DNA of 64,000 nucleotides, taken from contig JAHDVF020000992.1 of NCBI GenBank assembly GCA_022606425.2, positions 372,001-436,000 on the forward strand, in the 5' to 3' direction. The stretch is from Lepidostoma basale (lineage: Eukaryota > Arthropoda > Insecta > Trichoptera > Lepidostomatidae). Shown piece by piece: positions 23,880 to 35,195 of the stretch (the stretch's first letter is position 1; the number at the start of each line of letters is the position of its first letter). Both the position numbers and the translations under genes were made by a program. The notes below the pieces were generated by a model. That model did no database searches, had not been told where the DNA came from, and saw only the letters and a list, made by a program, of their open reading frames with translations.

Positions 23880-25475
23880 GAATCTTTGACAAAGGGGCCA
23901 CAGGTTGTTTTATCTTCCACGATGCAGAACCAACCTGCCAATAGTTATGCAGGTAAGTAGAGCAATATCTTTCCTAAATCGTGTCACCTCGGAGTTTGAC
24001 GTATTTTGTGATAGTGTCACCTAAGGGAAGCTGTCTTTATTATAATTGTATATTCATTTTATTAATTTGTCATGTATCTTAAGTTTCCCTCTATTTGTAT
24101 TATCTTATTATATATTACTCATTAATTTGTACCTATAACTTCTATTTTTAGTGTATTGGAAAATAATTATGTAATGCTTTGGATATGTTTATTTTACTTT
24201 TACATTAATTTGACAAAAAAAAGTTTATGGACTGTAGTTGTCACACTAGGCATGGCCTGTATCATGGCAACTACATAAAATAGCATGTTAATAGAATTGT
24301 TATTAAAATGTCGGTTTGTTATTATTTGTTAGTAATCTTATGCTAACATTGGTATGCGACATGATGATACAGGTATAATTAAAATGAAGTGCTAGGAAAG
24401 TTGTGATAATTGTATTTATAAACTAGGATAGATAGGAAAACTCTTCTAAATCTAAAAGAAAAAAACATTTTCTACGTCCATGGTACCCCTTTATATATTT
24501 GGTTAGAGCACGTTTAAATTTCTTAATGTCGTTAGTAAATTTGAGATTCTCAGGAAGACGATTGAAAATATAGGGCGCGGAATGGAAATTGTTTTTGGGC
24601 TAGAGCTGAGCAACAGCGAGGAACTTTAAAATTATGGTGGGAGGAGTATCTATTGGGACGGTTCTGTTGTGATCTCGAATTAATATTTTTATATTTGGAG
24701 AAGATGGCTGATATTTCATAATACCTTGTCAAAACGAAACATATAATTCCAACAAAATATAATATTTTTTTAACAAAAGAGCCGTTTTCTTTCATATTAA
24801 TTATGGAACACTATTTCTCCGCAGCTTCTTTGACCGTTGACCGGTTTCATCAGACTGTACATTAGATCGAGTGTGAATTAACACGTTTGCTCACTTTTAG
24901 CGTACTAAATAAGAGACCGACACGCCCACACCGCGGTTCCAGCCATTTATCGGGGCACATGACCCTAGCCGATCATTAACCTACATAATTAATTTTCGGC
25001 TCTCGAAATCTGATCAAACGCAAATAAATTCTGTGTGTAATGGCCGCCAAGACCATAAATAATACTCAAAAACACTTCCAAACTCTGAATTATGTGCGCC
25101 CGGGGCGAGCGTGGATTTTAATACCTCATATGACCATTTCCATAAACTAACAATTAAAAAGAAAATGTTGCAAAAGCTGTAATAAAATACGTAAGTCAAA
25201 TAAAATTACGATTTTTCAATATGTAAGTCAATCCACATGGAATAATAAATACCGCATTAGAAGGTTCGAGATCGCTGGATGGGATAACTTGTTTTACAAT
25301 ATAAAAATATTTATAATTGAATATAATTTAAAACACTTTGTATCATACAATTTTTCATTGATTTTTGACAATCTTAAGCCGTTTATATTAAAATAATCTA
25401 ATGATTTTACTGAAACCTCTTGATGGAAGTTCATTTTTAATAATAATTAAATATAACGATATTTTATACAACATT
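23880..25475. other. Mostly unrecognised; LINE tail relic and GC-richer patch
   Basis: 23920-24050 resembles the LINE tail with ...ARTNLP-type text, heavily decayed. 24838-24848 on the minus strand holds GAAACCGGTC. 24900-25140 is GC-richer unique DNA (CACGCCCACACCGCGGTTCC, GCGCCCGGGGCGAGCGTGG). No exon was recognised. Confidence 0.4.
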
Positions 25476-25479
25476 TGGA

Positions 25480-25965
25480 ATGTATAATATACAAATACTT
25501 GTAGACGAATACTGGATTTTATTTACCCATTGCGGATTATCAATTCAAGGATTCGTCTACAAGTATTTGTATACATTCAAAATGTTGTATAAAACAAAAA
25601 CTGGTCCAAGTTAGCATATAAATTGGAGTGACATTTCCAGGCGTTATCTAGCAGTGCATTAACGGCGGTAGCCTTTCACATTGCGTTATAAAGATCTTCT
25701 GCCTAATGCTTAAATCTAATCTTCATAGATGGCACTGGTCTGTAAATTGAAACTGACATGTGAATTGTGGTGTTGGATATTAACATATATACAACTTAAA
25801 AAAATTTGTCAGCCATGGTGGTCATAAGAAAGGTGGAAAGGGGGATGTTGTAATTACAAAAAGCTTGCTCTTAACCCAACCAATGACAGGTCATAAGTCC
25901 TGCAAACACCTCGATCACCATATTCAGTTTCCAGTTTGCATCTTTGTCTCTATTGAAATAAAATT
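25480..25965 (-). repeat. M1 repeat unit, inverted
   Basis: Contains AAATACTTGTAGACGAATAC, its inverse TACAAGTATTTGTATACATT, TAGCCTTTCACATTGC, CTTAACCCAACCAATGACAG and GTCTCTATTGA, i.e. a full minus-strand unit with an inverted short end. Confidence 0.88.
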
Positions 25966-26574
25966 AATAACGATATTTCGTAACTTCTTCCACTTTTGTC
26001 TTTCAAACAAAAGTGATATTTAAATAATTATGTAAAGTTTTCTGAATTTAAATATTTATATTAAAGTTATTTAAGAGCATTCTGTTTTCAATTTAACGGA
26101 ATTTAAATTGAATATAGCTGTCATTGGTACGAGTATGTATGATGTTTGAAAAATTGATACTTCTATTATTAATATTTCTGAATTTAAATTTATGTTATTA
26201 TTCTGGTTCGCTGGTTGACCTCCCCTTTTAATTTATGAGTTGTTTATTTATTGTTTCTTAAACAACCCAACGGTGTAAAATTTTAAAAGAATAACATTTA
26301 TTGTATTAATTATTGAATATATTTATTGTATTTTCACTACACTTTATTTTTTTATTGCAAACATGTTTTACATAGTTGTAATCCAAGCTTCTCCGATGCA
26401 CAAATTTTAACAATAAATTATCACAGAATCGTCACTTATATACTGAAAAGGGATGGAGTTATGTCTAAGGGTGGGGATAAATTTTAACTAATTAGGATTT
26501 AGGGGAGGGATAACGGGAGCGTTTCAAAAATGGGAATTGAAATTTAATATAATCAAATGATTTTACTGAAATCT

Positions 26575-26745
26575 CTTGATGGAAGTTCATTTTAAATAAT
26601 AATTAAATAAAACGATGTTTTTTAACTACTTCCACTTTTGTCTTTATTTAGACAGCTGTGACATCTGCTGTCTAAATAAAGACAAAAGTGGAAGTAGTTA
26701 AAAAACATCGTTTTATTTAATTATTATTTGAAATTTAATACATTG
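26575..26745. repeat. Near-perfect palindrome (foldback)
   Basis: Arms TAATAATTAAATAAAACGAT...GTCTTTATTTAGACAGC and their inverse meet around GTGACATCTG at about 26660. Arms of about 68 bp. The same arms, with a hammerhead-like core still present inside, are at 62120-62635. Confidence 0.92.
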
Positions 26746-26799
26746 TATTTGATTGTTTACAATATGTCAAGATTATTTAATGTTAGATTTTTTTTCCTT

Positions 26800-27025
26800 G
26801 TATACAACAGGTCGTTTGAACCCAATTACTGAATCTATTTTATTTAAGCTATTATATTGATTCTTATGACATGTGATAGGTAGTCAATCTATCGCCATTT
26901 TATTGTCACGAGAATTCTACACCAGACAAAGACAGTGTGACAATCACACTGCCATTGCCAGAAATCGAACCCGGGACCTTCGGTATGGAAGTCAGAGCTC
27001 TTACCACTCTGCCACGAAGGTCGAT
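26800..27025 (-). repeat. tRNA-derived SINE-B, longest minus copy
   Basis: Minus strand: CGACCTTCGTGGCAGAGTGG head, GTTCGATTTCTGG B-box region, body with CACACTGTCTTTGTCTGGTG, GATAGATTGACTACC and an end GACCTGTTGTATAC that is shared with 48925. About 225 bp. Confidence 0.88.
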
Positions 27026-27289
27026 ATTATTAATAACACACAAAGTTTCAATACCATTATCTTTTTAGATAAACTTAAGGCGTGAACAATGTAGAATTCC
27101 ATATTGACGAATTAAAACACTGTTTTTTCCATTTTTCACATTAAATGAATGATCGTTTTTAATTAGGTGATTAACAAATTCTTTAAAATTATTATTGGGG
27201 ACACATGCAATATGTGACATTATAACATATAAGATTTCTTTCCAGTTGCTTTGTTTGTACCACATTTAATTAATATATATATTTTTTTA

Positions 27290-27470
27290 AAAGACTAATA
27301 CCAACGATTTAAATCAATGATATTAGAATTTTTTATTACAATCTTCAATGTGAGCAGAAAATAGCATATTTTTATGAAAAAGGATTCTGGTCGGTTCCAG
27401 GCTTGAACCCAAGTCCCCTGGATCAAGAGTCAAGCGTTCTATCCCCTAGACTACCACCCGAGTTTTTTTT
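27290..27470 (-). repeat. tRNA-derived SINE-A
   Basis: Minus strand: GGGTGGTAGTCTAGGGGATA head (A-box TAGTCTAGGGG), GGGTTCAAGCC B-box, body with TGCTCACATTGAAGATTGTA and end GGTATTAGTCTTTTAAAAAA. Full-length relative at 44940-45120. Confidence 0.88.
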
Positions 27471-27489
27471 ATTTTAGATTTATTTAGTA

Positions 27490-28000
27490 TTAACTTGGCG
27501 CTTTATAAATTATCCAATCTATTATTATTATTATTATTCAGTTTTTACAAAAATAAAAATGTTCTTTGAAAAAATATTTGTAAAAAAAAACACAAAGAGA
27601 TTTTAATGTCATAAATCGCCTTATTAATAGGCATATCTAGAAATTTTATTTTAAACATATTGTAATAATGTTATTTTTAAATTGTCCACGATCCGCCTGT
27701 GGCACTACGGGTAATTTTACACACATGTTACATATAAATATTTACATGAATTCCTTCCAGAAGAATCCGAAGTAACGCCTCTACGCTCCAAAGTGATTAC
27801 GTGCCAACTAGTGCCAGGCACCTCGGCATCCTCGGGCCACAATTTGCCAATTTCGCTATAACAAGATACACATGTTAAAATAGTTTATATTTTATGTGAA
27901 CATTATCACAATGTATCAGAACAGAATCACAAAATGGAACGCAGTTTGAACATGTCTACAACTCGCCGATTTTTTTTTGTTGTTAAATTAAAACTAAACT
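27490..28000. other. CR1-like tail relic, then unrecognised DNA
   Basis: ACTTGGCGCTTTATAAATTA followed by ATTATTATTATTATT resembles the 3' end of the CR1/L2-like element at 7690. The rest is unrecognised. Confidence 0.45.
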
Positions 28001-28088
28001 ATCTAACTAACTAACCATCACGCCATTTCGTTCATTTCGTCATGGACCGCCATACTGCTCTGTTCTGACATACCTCTCTATCTACTCC
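28000..28088 (-). mobile_element. LINE family A tail relic
   Basis: AACTAACTAACCATCACGCC followed by a decayed end (GGACCGCCATACTGCTCTGT), inverted; abuts the M1 unit. Confidence 0.7.
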
Positions 28089-28089
28089 T

Positions 28090-28680
28090 CCGTAGAGACG
28101 AAGATGTAAATTGTTTTCTGCGAAAAGAATATGGTGGTCGAGGCGCTTACAGGACTTATGAGCTGTCATTGGTTGGGTTAAGCAATCGCTTTATGTTAAC
28201 AACATTCCCCATTCCTCCCTTCTTACGACCACCACGTCTGACAAATTTTTGGAAGATGTATACCATATATGCTACAATGTTGAGTAATACTTCACATTTT
28301 TGTTCAATCTACACTAGCGCCATCTATTAAGATTAGGTGTAAGCATTAAGCTGAAAATCTTTATTAATGCAATGTGAAAGGCTATGCAATTATACAGTGC
28401 TAGATAACGTCTGGAGATGGCTTTCTAATTTTTATGCTTTTAACTTGGACCAGTTTTTATACAACATTTTGAATGTATACAAATACTTGTAGACAAATAC
28501 TGGATTTTACCCATTGCGGGTTAATCATTTTTTAAGGATTAATTGTATCTCAATAGAGACTAAGATGTAAATTGTTTTCTGGGAACAGAATATGGTGGTC
28601 GAGGCGCTTACAGGACTTATGACCTGTCATTGGTTGGGTTAATCGCTTCAGTATTTGTATACATTCAAAATGGTATATTT
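28090..28680 (+). repeat. M1 repeat, head-to-tail dimer (one unit plus partial)
   Basis: A full unit (GAGACGAAGATGTAAATTGT ... CTAGCGCCATCTATTAAG ... GAATGTATACAAATACTTGT) is followed directly by GGATTAATTGTATCTCAATA and the first ~110 bp of a second unit. This shows that the unit can be tandem. Confidence 0.88.
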
Positions 28681-28797
28681 TTTTAATTAATACGAATGAA
28701 AACGACAGTTTTCCAGAAGTTTTATTACATTTTATGGGAATGACATGTTTCGCCCTTCTAAGGCGAATCTAATTTTCAGCTCGTTGGTGTTTATATA

Positions 28798-30118
28798 CGA
28801 GGTCTGTTCAAAAAGTATCGCGAATTTTGAATTTCCGCTGGCTACGTATATTTGATTTTTGATTTTTTTGTAGCGTTATGTTGGTACTCATGTCCCTTAC
28901 TTATGCTGACAAGGTCGGCCATTTTGAATGTTTAGTTAATTTTTGACAGCTGTTTTGCTTGGATGTGTTTTGGCTCGTCTTCGATTTTTGCCTATTCCAA
29001 AAAATGGATCAAAGAATCTGTATCAAATTTTGTGTGAAAAACAAAATAAAGTGCGCGGACGCATTTCGAATGTTGACTGTGGCATATGGTGAAGCTACCT
29101 TGGACCAAAGCAACGTTTATCGGTGGTACAAAATGTTCTCAGAGGGCCGAGAAGATATGAACGACGAAGAGCGTGCCGGACGCCCGAGCACGTCAACAAC
29201 AGACGAAAACATTGATAAAGTGAAGAAAATAGTATTAGCCAATCGTCGAATCACCGTTAGAGGAGTTGCTGAGGACCTAAACATATCGATTGGCTCGTGC
29301 CATTCGATTTTAACCAATGATTTGGGCATGAGTCGGGTCGCCGCGAAATTCGTGCCAAAATTGCTCAATTTCGACCAAAAACAGCATCGCGTTAACATTG
29401 CTCAGGAGATGTTGGACTCGGTCCGTGACGACCCAAATGTGCTCCAGAGGTCATAACTGGTGACGAATCATGGGTTTATGGTTATGACGTGGAAACCAAA
29501 GCTCAATCATCCCAATGGAAGCTGCCGCATGAGCCAAGACCAAAAAAAGCGCGCCAAGTTCGGTCGAACGTGAAGGTTTTGCTCACAGTTTTCTTCGATT
29601 GCAGGGGCGTGGTGCATCATGAGTTCTTGCCACAAGGTAGTACGGTCAATAAGGAATATTACCTGCAAGTTATGCGCAATTTGCGCGAAGCAATCCGCCA
29701 GAAACGCCCGGATTTGTGGAAGAACAAAAACTGGCTTTTGCACCATGATAACGCCCCTGCTCACACATCGTTGCTTGTGCGCGAATATTTGGCCAAAAAC
29801 AACACAGTAATGGTGCCGCAGCCACCGTCTTCCCCAGACCTGGCCCCCTGTGACTTTTTCCTGTTTCCAAAACTGAAGAGGCCCATGAAAGGACGACGCT
29901 ACGCCACGATTGAGGAGATAAAGACGGCATCGAAGGAAGAGCTGAACAAGATCACACAAAATGATTTTTTTAAGTGCTTCGAGGATTGGAAAAAACGTTG
30001 GCATAAATGTATTATATCCGAGGGGAATTACTTTGAAGGGGACAAAATAGATATTCATGAATAAATAAATGCTTTTTGAAAAAATATAAAATTCGCGATA
30101 CTTTTTGAACAGACACAC
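28798..30118 (+). mobile_element. Mariner element, nearly intact, with TIRs and TA duplication
   Basis: TIRs share 27 identical bases beginning GTCTGTTCAAAAAGTATCGC; TA on each side (28796-28797, 30119-30120). Length 1,321 bp. Carries a transposase gene on the plus strand with one visible frameshift. The perfect TIR core suggests a recent insertion. Confidence 0.95.
29004..30064 (+). pseudogene. Mariner transposase with a single frameshift
   Basis: Cut-and-paste DNA transposase. Likely start MDQRICIKFCVKNKIKCADA at 29004 (an upstream ATG at 28959 is also open). N-terminal helix-turn-helix part includes NVYRWYKMFSEGREDMNDEE and RAGRPSTSTTDENI, then VRGVAEDLNISIGSCHSILT. Near 29450 the frame shifts, as if one G is missing in AGGTCATAAC, and then continues to the stop at 30062-30064: GDESWVYGYD, HHDNAPAHTSLLVREYL, SPDLAPCDFFLF. 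All three catalytic Asp of DD34D are present. About 350 residues overall, usual for mariner. The 265-codon frame on the other strand is a shadow. Confidence 0.93.
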
Positions 30119-30184
30119 TAGTAAATGGAGCAGAATATGGTCAATAAAGAGAATTGATGTGACATTATCAATCCTAACAATCTT

Positions 30185-30440
30185 AATGATTGTCATAAAA
30201 TTTCTTATTGTAACATAGATTATTGTAACACCTGATGATGTCACTATAGATTGACAAAACAGCTGTCGCGAAAAATAAAAAATCAAAATGCAATTATGAT
30301 ACATAAAAAAATAGAATTTTATTTTAACAGTTTATAACTGTTTCGTCAATCTATGGTAACATCATCAGGACAACATAGGTTGACGAAACAGCTGTCGCGT
30401 AAAATAAAATACATTTATGATACATAAAACAAAGTTATTT
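30185..30440. repeat. Foldback cluster with ACAGCTGT hammerhead-like cores
   Basis: Three copies of one motif family: plus at 30232-30267, minus at 30335-30368, plus at 30370-30397, each followed by TCGCG(T/A)AAAATAAAA-type text and ...TATGATACATAAAA. Inserted just downstream of the mariner. Confidence 0.75.
30232..30267 (+). ncRNA. Hammerhead-like motif (CTGATGA / ACAGCTGT)
   Basis: CTGATGA box, GTC...GAC stem, AAA in place of GAA (box 2 G changed), then palindrome ACAGCTGT and C. The sister copy at 30370-30397 has GAAA but has lost the first box. Structure is read from sequence; activity is unknown. Confidence 0.45.
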
Positions 30441-30970
30441 AATTGAACAGTAATTATTCTTTCCATGTGTGCAAACCATCTTAATAATCATTTCATAAGT
30501 AGAAACATAGAAGAATATAAGCTATAAAATATAGCCATAAATGTATAAATAAATAACCTTAAAGTTAACGCATGTAATATTAGAAATCAATTTTAAATAA
30601 GCTATCATTATATTTAAACGAATTCTTTAATATAATCATTGTACACTTAAAACTATCGCATCTGATCAGGCTGTCCTTAAAGAGCTCGCACACCAAATTC
30701 GGTACGGTATCGCGCGGCGCAATTACACATTAATCATCATCATCATCTGTGCTCGCCCGCGGCCGGTATGTAAATGATGACGATAAATAACCCCGTCGGA
30801 CGTGTGATACCGAATTGGTTCTTTGGGAGATTCTCAATCATTTCACATACAAACAGTCTGACAGTAACCGGGTAACGAGGCACAGAGGCAACCGATAGCA
30901 GGCGCGATCGTACATTGACTCTTCTAAGCAACTCTGCAAAGAAATAAGCAAAAAAAAATTACAACTAACT
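30441..30970. other. Unique DNA with a CpG-rich patch (30655-30935)
   Basis: GGTACGGTATCGCGCGGCGC and CTCGCCCGCGGCCGGTATGT stand out from the AT-rich surroundings. GCCG/GTATGT could be a splice donor, so a 5' untranslated exon of Nox5 is possible but unproven. Confidence 0.3.
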
Positions 30971-31094
30971 ATAGGGTGTTTTTTTAGAGGTGTTTTTACA
31001 ATACATATTCAAAATGAAAAAAAAAATACATTAAAATAATGTTAATGTCTATGATATTGCCTTTATTTAATACAAATTTTATGCTTTATTAAAT

Positions 31095-31945
31095 AAAATA
31101 TTTGAGACGGCAAAAGAAGGATGAAAGCAGAATAAACGCCGTAGAAATGAGATCACTAAGAAGAATGTGCGCGAAAACGTTGAATGATAGAATACCGAAC
31201 GAAGAAATAAGAGAGAAATGTAAGGCAGATGACTGCATCATGGAAAATCGACGAACGTGCATGTCACGATGATGAATGAAGAGGAATCTCGAGAGGTTTA
31301 GCAGAACAGCAGTTTACTATAGAGGTCATTCCTCTTTGTCTAACCCCGGGGAAACAGCGTTATAGTTAGAATTACTTTGAGTGTCATATACCTACATATG
31401 ATTTTTCTATACAATCCTGTATAACTCTTTAGTCAGAACAAACATGTTTGTTCTGTAACCTCAATAAAGCTCTGGCGGGAGCGAAACCGGGTGCTTTGGC
31501 AAAAATAAATTGGTGTATAAACAAGTAAAATTGTTTTAAAGTGATATTTAAAAATGGCACACTACATATCACGTGCTAAATGCGGAAATAAGAAAGAAAT
31601 TTAAGGCAGATGACTGGATCATGGATAAAATTAAAAAAGGATCCCTAAGATGGTTTGGACATATGGAACGAATGGATGAAAGTAGAATGGTTAAAAAGTT
31701 GTACACAAGCAGCGTGAGTGGAAAAAGAAGCCGAGGACGACCGAAGAAAACATGGCATGACAAAATTAATCAATTACTAAAAGGCGGCCACATTCGAAGT
31801 CGGAATAATCGGCGTGCACGCATGGTACGATGTATAAATGTAGAGGAATCCCGAGAGGTATGCCAGGGCAGAGCATTGGGGTGATCCATCATCTCGGCCT
31901 ACCCCTCCGGGAAAATGGCGTGATGGTTAGTTAGTAGTTTGTTTT
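31095..31945 (+). mobile_element. LINE family A composite, second locus
   Basis: Order as at 4343-5385: a first fragment (SRINAVEMRSLRRMCAKTLN, with an internal deletion at about 31245), a spacer with TCAGAACAAACATG and GCTC...GAGCGAAACCGGGT, then a second fragment (GSLRWFGHMERMDESRMVKK, RGRPKKTWHDKINQLL, RCINVEESREVCQGR). Ends GGTTAGTTAGTAG. Inserted in the Tc1/mariner-like element. Confidence 0.85.
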
Positions 31946-31952
31946 AGTTAGA

Positions 31953-32225
31953 TCATTTTATGCAATTATTGTTTAAATATGATTTCGGGCATATGAGCGC
32001 CACAGCTAGCTCAAAAGAAGCGCAATCGTGTAATCCAATTTTCAACAATTGTCGTCTTTGTGAATGCGTATTATCCACTAGAGTATACGTGGTGCGAAAA
32101 CGATCCATGGTCTTCCGAATAACTTGCTCGGATGGACGATTATGTCGACCGTGAAATGGATGTAGTGCACGATAAGTTTGGCGAACCGAACCATGATTTT
32201 CAAAATAAATTTGCACAATTCGCAA
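31953..32225 (-). pseudogene. Transposase N-terminal fragment (IS630/Tc1/mariner type)
   Basis: Reads RIVQIYFENHGSVRQTYRAL then FHGRHNRPSEQVIRKTMDRF, RTTYTLVDNTHSQRR. This is the DNA-binding helix-turn-helix region common to a group of insect mariner-like elements. It ends at the LINE insertion, so only the first ~60 residues are meaningful. Confidence 0.8.
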
Positions 32226-32469
32226 GCGCTATTCGGACGTCAGCCTATTCGTGAAATGGCAAAACGTACTCACTACAAATCAACTATTAACTGTCAAATT
32301 GACAGTTTGTAGAAACAATATTGTTAGTTTAAAAACCAAGCCTCTAAAAAAAACACCCTATACTTAGTCTTCGATTCGTTGAAACTAACTAACTATCACG
32401 CTGTATCTCCGAAGAGATACGCATGCGAAATGATCTGATGATGAATGTTTATAAGTCCAAGGTAATGAT

Positions 32470-33178
32470 TTTTTAAAAAGAAGAAATCATGACAGTCTGC
32501 AACATCAGCATGAATGGTGAAAATTTGGAGCAAGTAGGTGAGTTCGTGTATTTAGAGATAGTATGTTTACAAGAGATGGGCGAGTAGAGAGAGATATTGA
32601 AAGAAAAGTTTGGGCAGGAAACAAAGTGAACGGTGCACTTTAAGTTGTCATCGCAAACAAAAACCTATCCAAAAATGCCATAAATGGCAGTGCACAATAG
32701 TGTGCACCGACCTTGTGTATGAAAGCGAAGCATGGAACTGGCAAAAGAAGGATGAAAGTAGAATAAATACAATAGAAATGAGATCTCTTAGACGAATGTG
32801 TGGATACTCTGTGTATGATAGAGTGTCGAATGAAAATTTAAGAAGTGAATGCGGTGCGAATGATGGTGTTATGAACAAAATAATTAAAGGATCATTAAGA
32901 TGGTTTGGACATATGGAAAGAATGGTAAAAAAAATTATATGTTAACGATGTAAATGGAACCAGAAATAGAGGAAGACCGAGGAAAACGTAGCACGATCAA
33001 ATAAATCAACTATTGAATGTCGGCCATGTAAGGAGTCAGAGAAATCAACGCGCGTGCATGACACGATGTGTGAATATTGAGGAAGCGAGAGAAGTATGTC
33101 CGGAAAGAAAAGTGCGGCAGTCTATTCTTTCTGCCTACCCCTTCGGAGAGACGGCGTGATGGTTAGTTAGTTAGTTAT
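32470..33178 (+). mobile_element. LINE family A, longest 3' copy
   Basis: Begins farther upstream than the others: text like NISMNGENLEQVGEFVYL, then YESEAWNWQKKDESRINTIE, MRSLRRMCGYSVYDRVSNEN, GSLRWFGHMERM and a decayed end, closing with GGTTAGTTAGTTAGTTAT. Several frameshifts. Confidence 0.88.
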
Positions 33179-33179
33179 A

Positions 33180-33730
33180 TAAATATTTAAAAAAAAAAAT
33201 TTAATACGTCAGTTTTGATAGATACAGAGATAAAAAAGAAACATTTTTCAATGAATCCGCAACACAAAGTTTTTAAGAATTTTGCTATTTTTGTTCTAAA
33301 GGGGGTGAAGCGTTATTATTAAATAAAATTTCAAAAAAATACCAGTTACTTACTAGCCCTAAAAGAATAGAATTGGGGGGGGGGTGAGACTTATAAAAAC
33401 ATAAAAATATTTTTGGCCTATATAATAAGGGCCACCCTATTACACACATTCTAGAAGAAAGTGTTCCATCGTAGCACATCTAGTCATTCGAGTCCCGCAT
33501 GTAATCAAAAATTTACATATAGGTACGGCTAGGATTGACGCAGGACACAATTAACCTTTCCCTTACGGTGCTAAAATAAAAACGTGCGTTCCGGTGTAGG
33601 GTAGTCAGTACGCGTTAAAAAATTTGCGATTTTAAATCGGAAAAATAGGAACATTTATAGCTAATCGCCTTATATAATTATAATTGAAGTCAAAAATTAT
33701 CATAATTGAGATTTGGTTGTTAAAAACATT
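33180..33730. other. Unrecognised AT-rich DNA with a G run
   Basis: A run of 10 G near 33376. No coding similarity. Confidence 0.4.
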
Positions 33731-33732
33731 AA

Positions 33733-33920
33733 AAAACCATCTGGCAACGCTCACGGAACGGGCATAGACCCGCTCTGGTTGCAAGCCCGAAAGCGACTGC
33801 CGCCGGCGCGGCGGGACGGCGAGAGTGAGAACATTGAGCTAGAACATATGCAAGAGTGAGTTGCGAATATAGTGTCGCGTACTCAGCGCTACGAATTTTG
33901 TTTTCGATGTTCACAAAACA
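33733..33920. promoter_or_regulatory. CpG-rich island, possible promoter or 5' exon
   Basis: The densest CpG in the window (CCGCCGGCGCGGCGGGACGG), about 4 kb upstream of the first Nox5 exon seen. ATGCAAGA/GTGAGT at 33847-33860 looks like a short start exon with a donor, but its phase does not fit exon 37956 directly. Could also be the promoter of a mobile element. Confidence 0.3.
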
Positions 33921-35195
33921 CATTCGATGTACCCGATGAATTCTGATTGTTATTAATATTATTTTTTTTAATCAATGCGAAAATATATTATGGAGGAATA
34001 CCTAAAATCTTAACCTTGTATTTATCAAATGTATAGAGATATTGATGGTTATTAGAAGCAACGTGTAGAAGATACCCATCACAGGGAAGGGAGGGTTAAC
34101 AACGAACGTCACATCAATGCAATGATTTCCTAATGTTTCTTCTCGAAATATATTGCTCAAAGCAACAAGGCGAAGAATCTTTGATGTCATTATGTTTATA
34201 ATTTAATATATGTTGTGTTTATCGCCGATAGGTTCGCAAATCGGGAGCAAGGCTCAAAAAACCCTCGGGTTATAATGAAACCGCTTGATATGTTAATGTC
34301 TTATTCCACTGAAGTCATAAACTAGAAAAAAAAATATGACAACTAAGTGTTTAGCACCGATGTGAGGGAATTTTAATGTGTGAGACCGTGGTGGAGTATA
34401 CTCTTAGCATCGGTAACTAATTGGTGTGGCAAGGCGATGATTTTTATTTGATTTCAGCGTAACACAACAAAATTAATTTGATTTGCGTGGATAATGTGTG
34501 TTATGTAACTGATAATGGTAAAATTAATGTTTGGTTTTGTATTGCTTTTAATTAAATTTATTATTAGAGAATATCACGACTTTGCCGGCTGTGTGAAGTA
34601 AATCAAGATAAGAAATACAAATTGTTGAAGTTGAAATTATGACATTATTAGAGCGATGGAAAATTTTGGAAATATTTTCTGAAAAACACTTTAAATCTTT
34701 TTCGGAACAAACGTGATTATGTTAACTATATACGAGTATTTGAAGAAAGCGATATGAACTATATTATTCTTGAATTTTCAACTTAATCTGTGAGTAAGCT
34801 AAATTTGTATTACTTTTTATTAATTTAAGGTAACAATCAGCGATTGTTATCTTTATATACTCGTATATAAGTCTTCTATAGGAGGATATGTAGTTGAACT
34901 CCGAAAAGGCTGGACCAATTTTGATGAATTTTTTGGGTGTTTTGGAGTGGGTCCCTGAATGGTTTAGATTCACAATTGGGCCCGTTAGGTGACTGTTTAA
35001 ACCATCTGGAAAGTACCTAATGAGAATAATTCATAGTTATGTTTTATTTTACCATGGATGGCCCTGATGTCGAATTCTGTGTTTATGCATACGCAAATCA
35101 CTTGCGTTGTAGCGTGGCGTAGATTTAAAATTCAAACTCAATGAAAATATATTTTTTTAAATTTTTTAAATGTATATTTAGTTAAAATTCACTAA
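33921..35195. other. Mostly unrecognised DNA
   Basis: 34870-34990 contains GGCTGGACCAATTTTGATGA, a phrase common in dispersed insect repeats of Helitron-like or similar non-autonomous type; family not assigned. The remainder is AT-rich. Confidence 0.35.

Larger units (their letters stand above)
30974..32358 (-). mobile_element. Tc1/mariner-like element split by a LINE
   Basis: Ends GGGTGTTTTTTTAGAGG (left) and the inverse CCTCTAAAAAAAACACCC (right), with TA next to both. The right part holds the transposase N-terminus; the left holds only about 120 bp of the other end; between them lies a LINE family A composite (31095-31945). The catalytic domain is absent. Confidence 0.85.

Noticed and set aside
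29507..30304. 265-codon open frame on the minus strand
   Set aside because: It is the antisense shadow of the mariner transposase on the plus strand; no domain is recognised in it.
30743..30931. Minus-strand 62-codon frame in a CpG-rich patch
   Set aside because: No homology or splice context; kept only as a non-coding patch of interest.
33847..33860. ATGCAAGA/GTGAGT as the Nox5 start exon
   Set aside because: It would leave phase 2, which does not match the phase-0 entry of the exon at 37956; another exon would be needed.
33729..33923. Minus-strand 64-codon frame (Ala/Arg-rich)
   Set aside because: GC-rich composition makes it open by chance; no start context or family match recognised.
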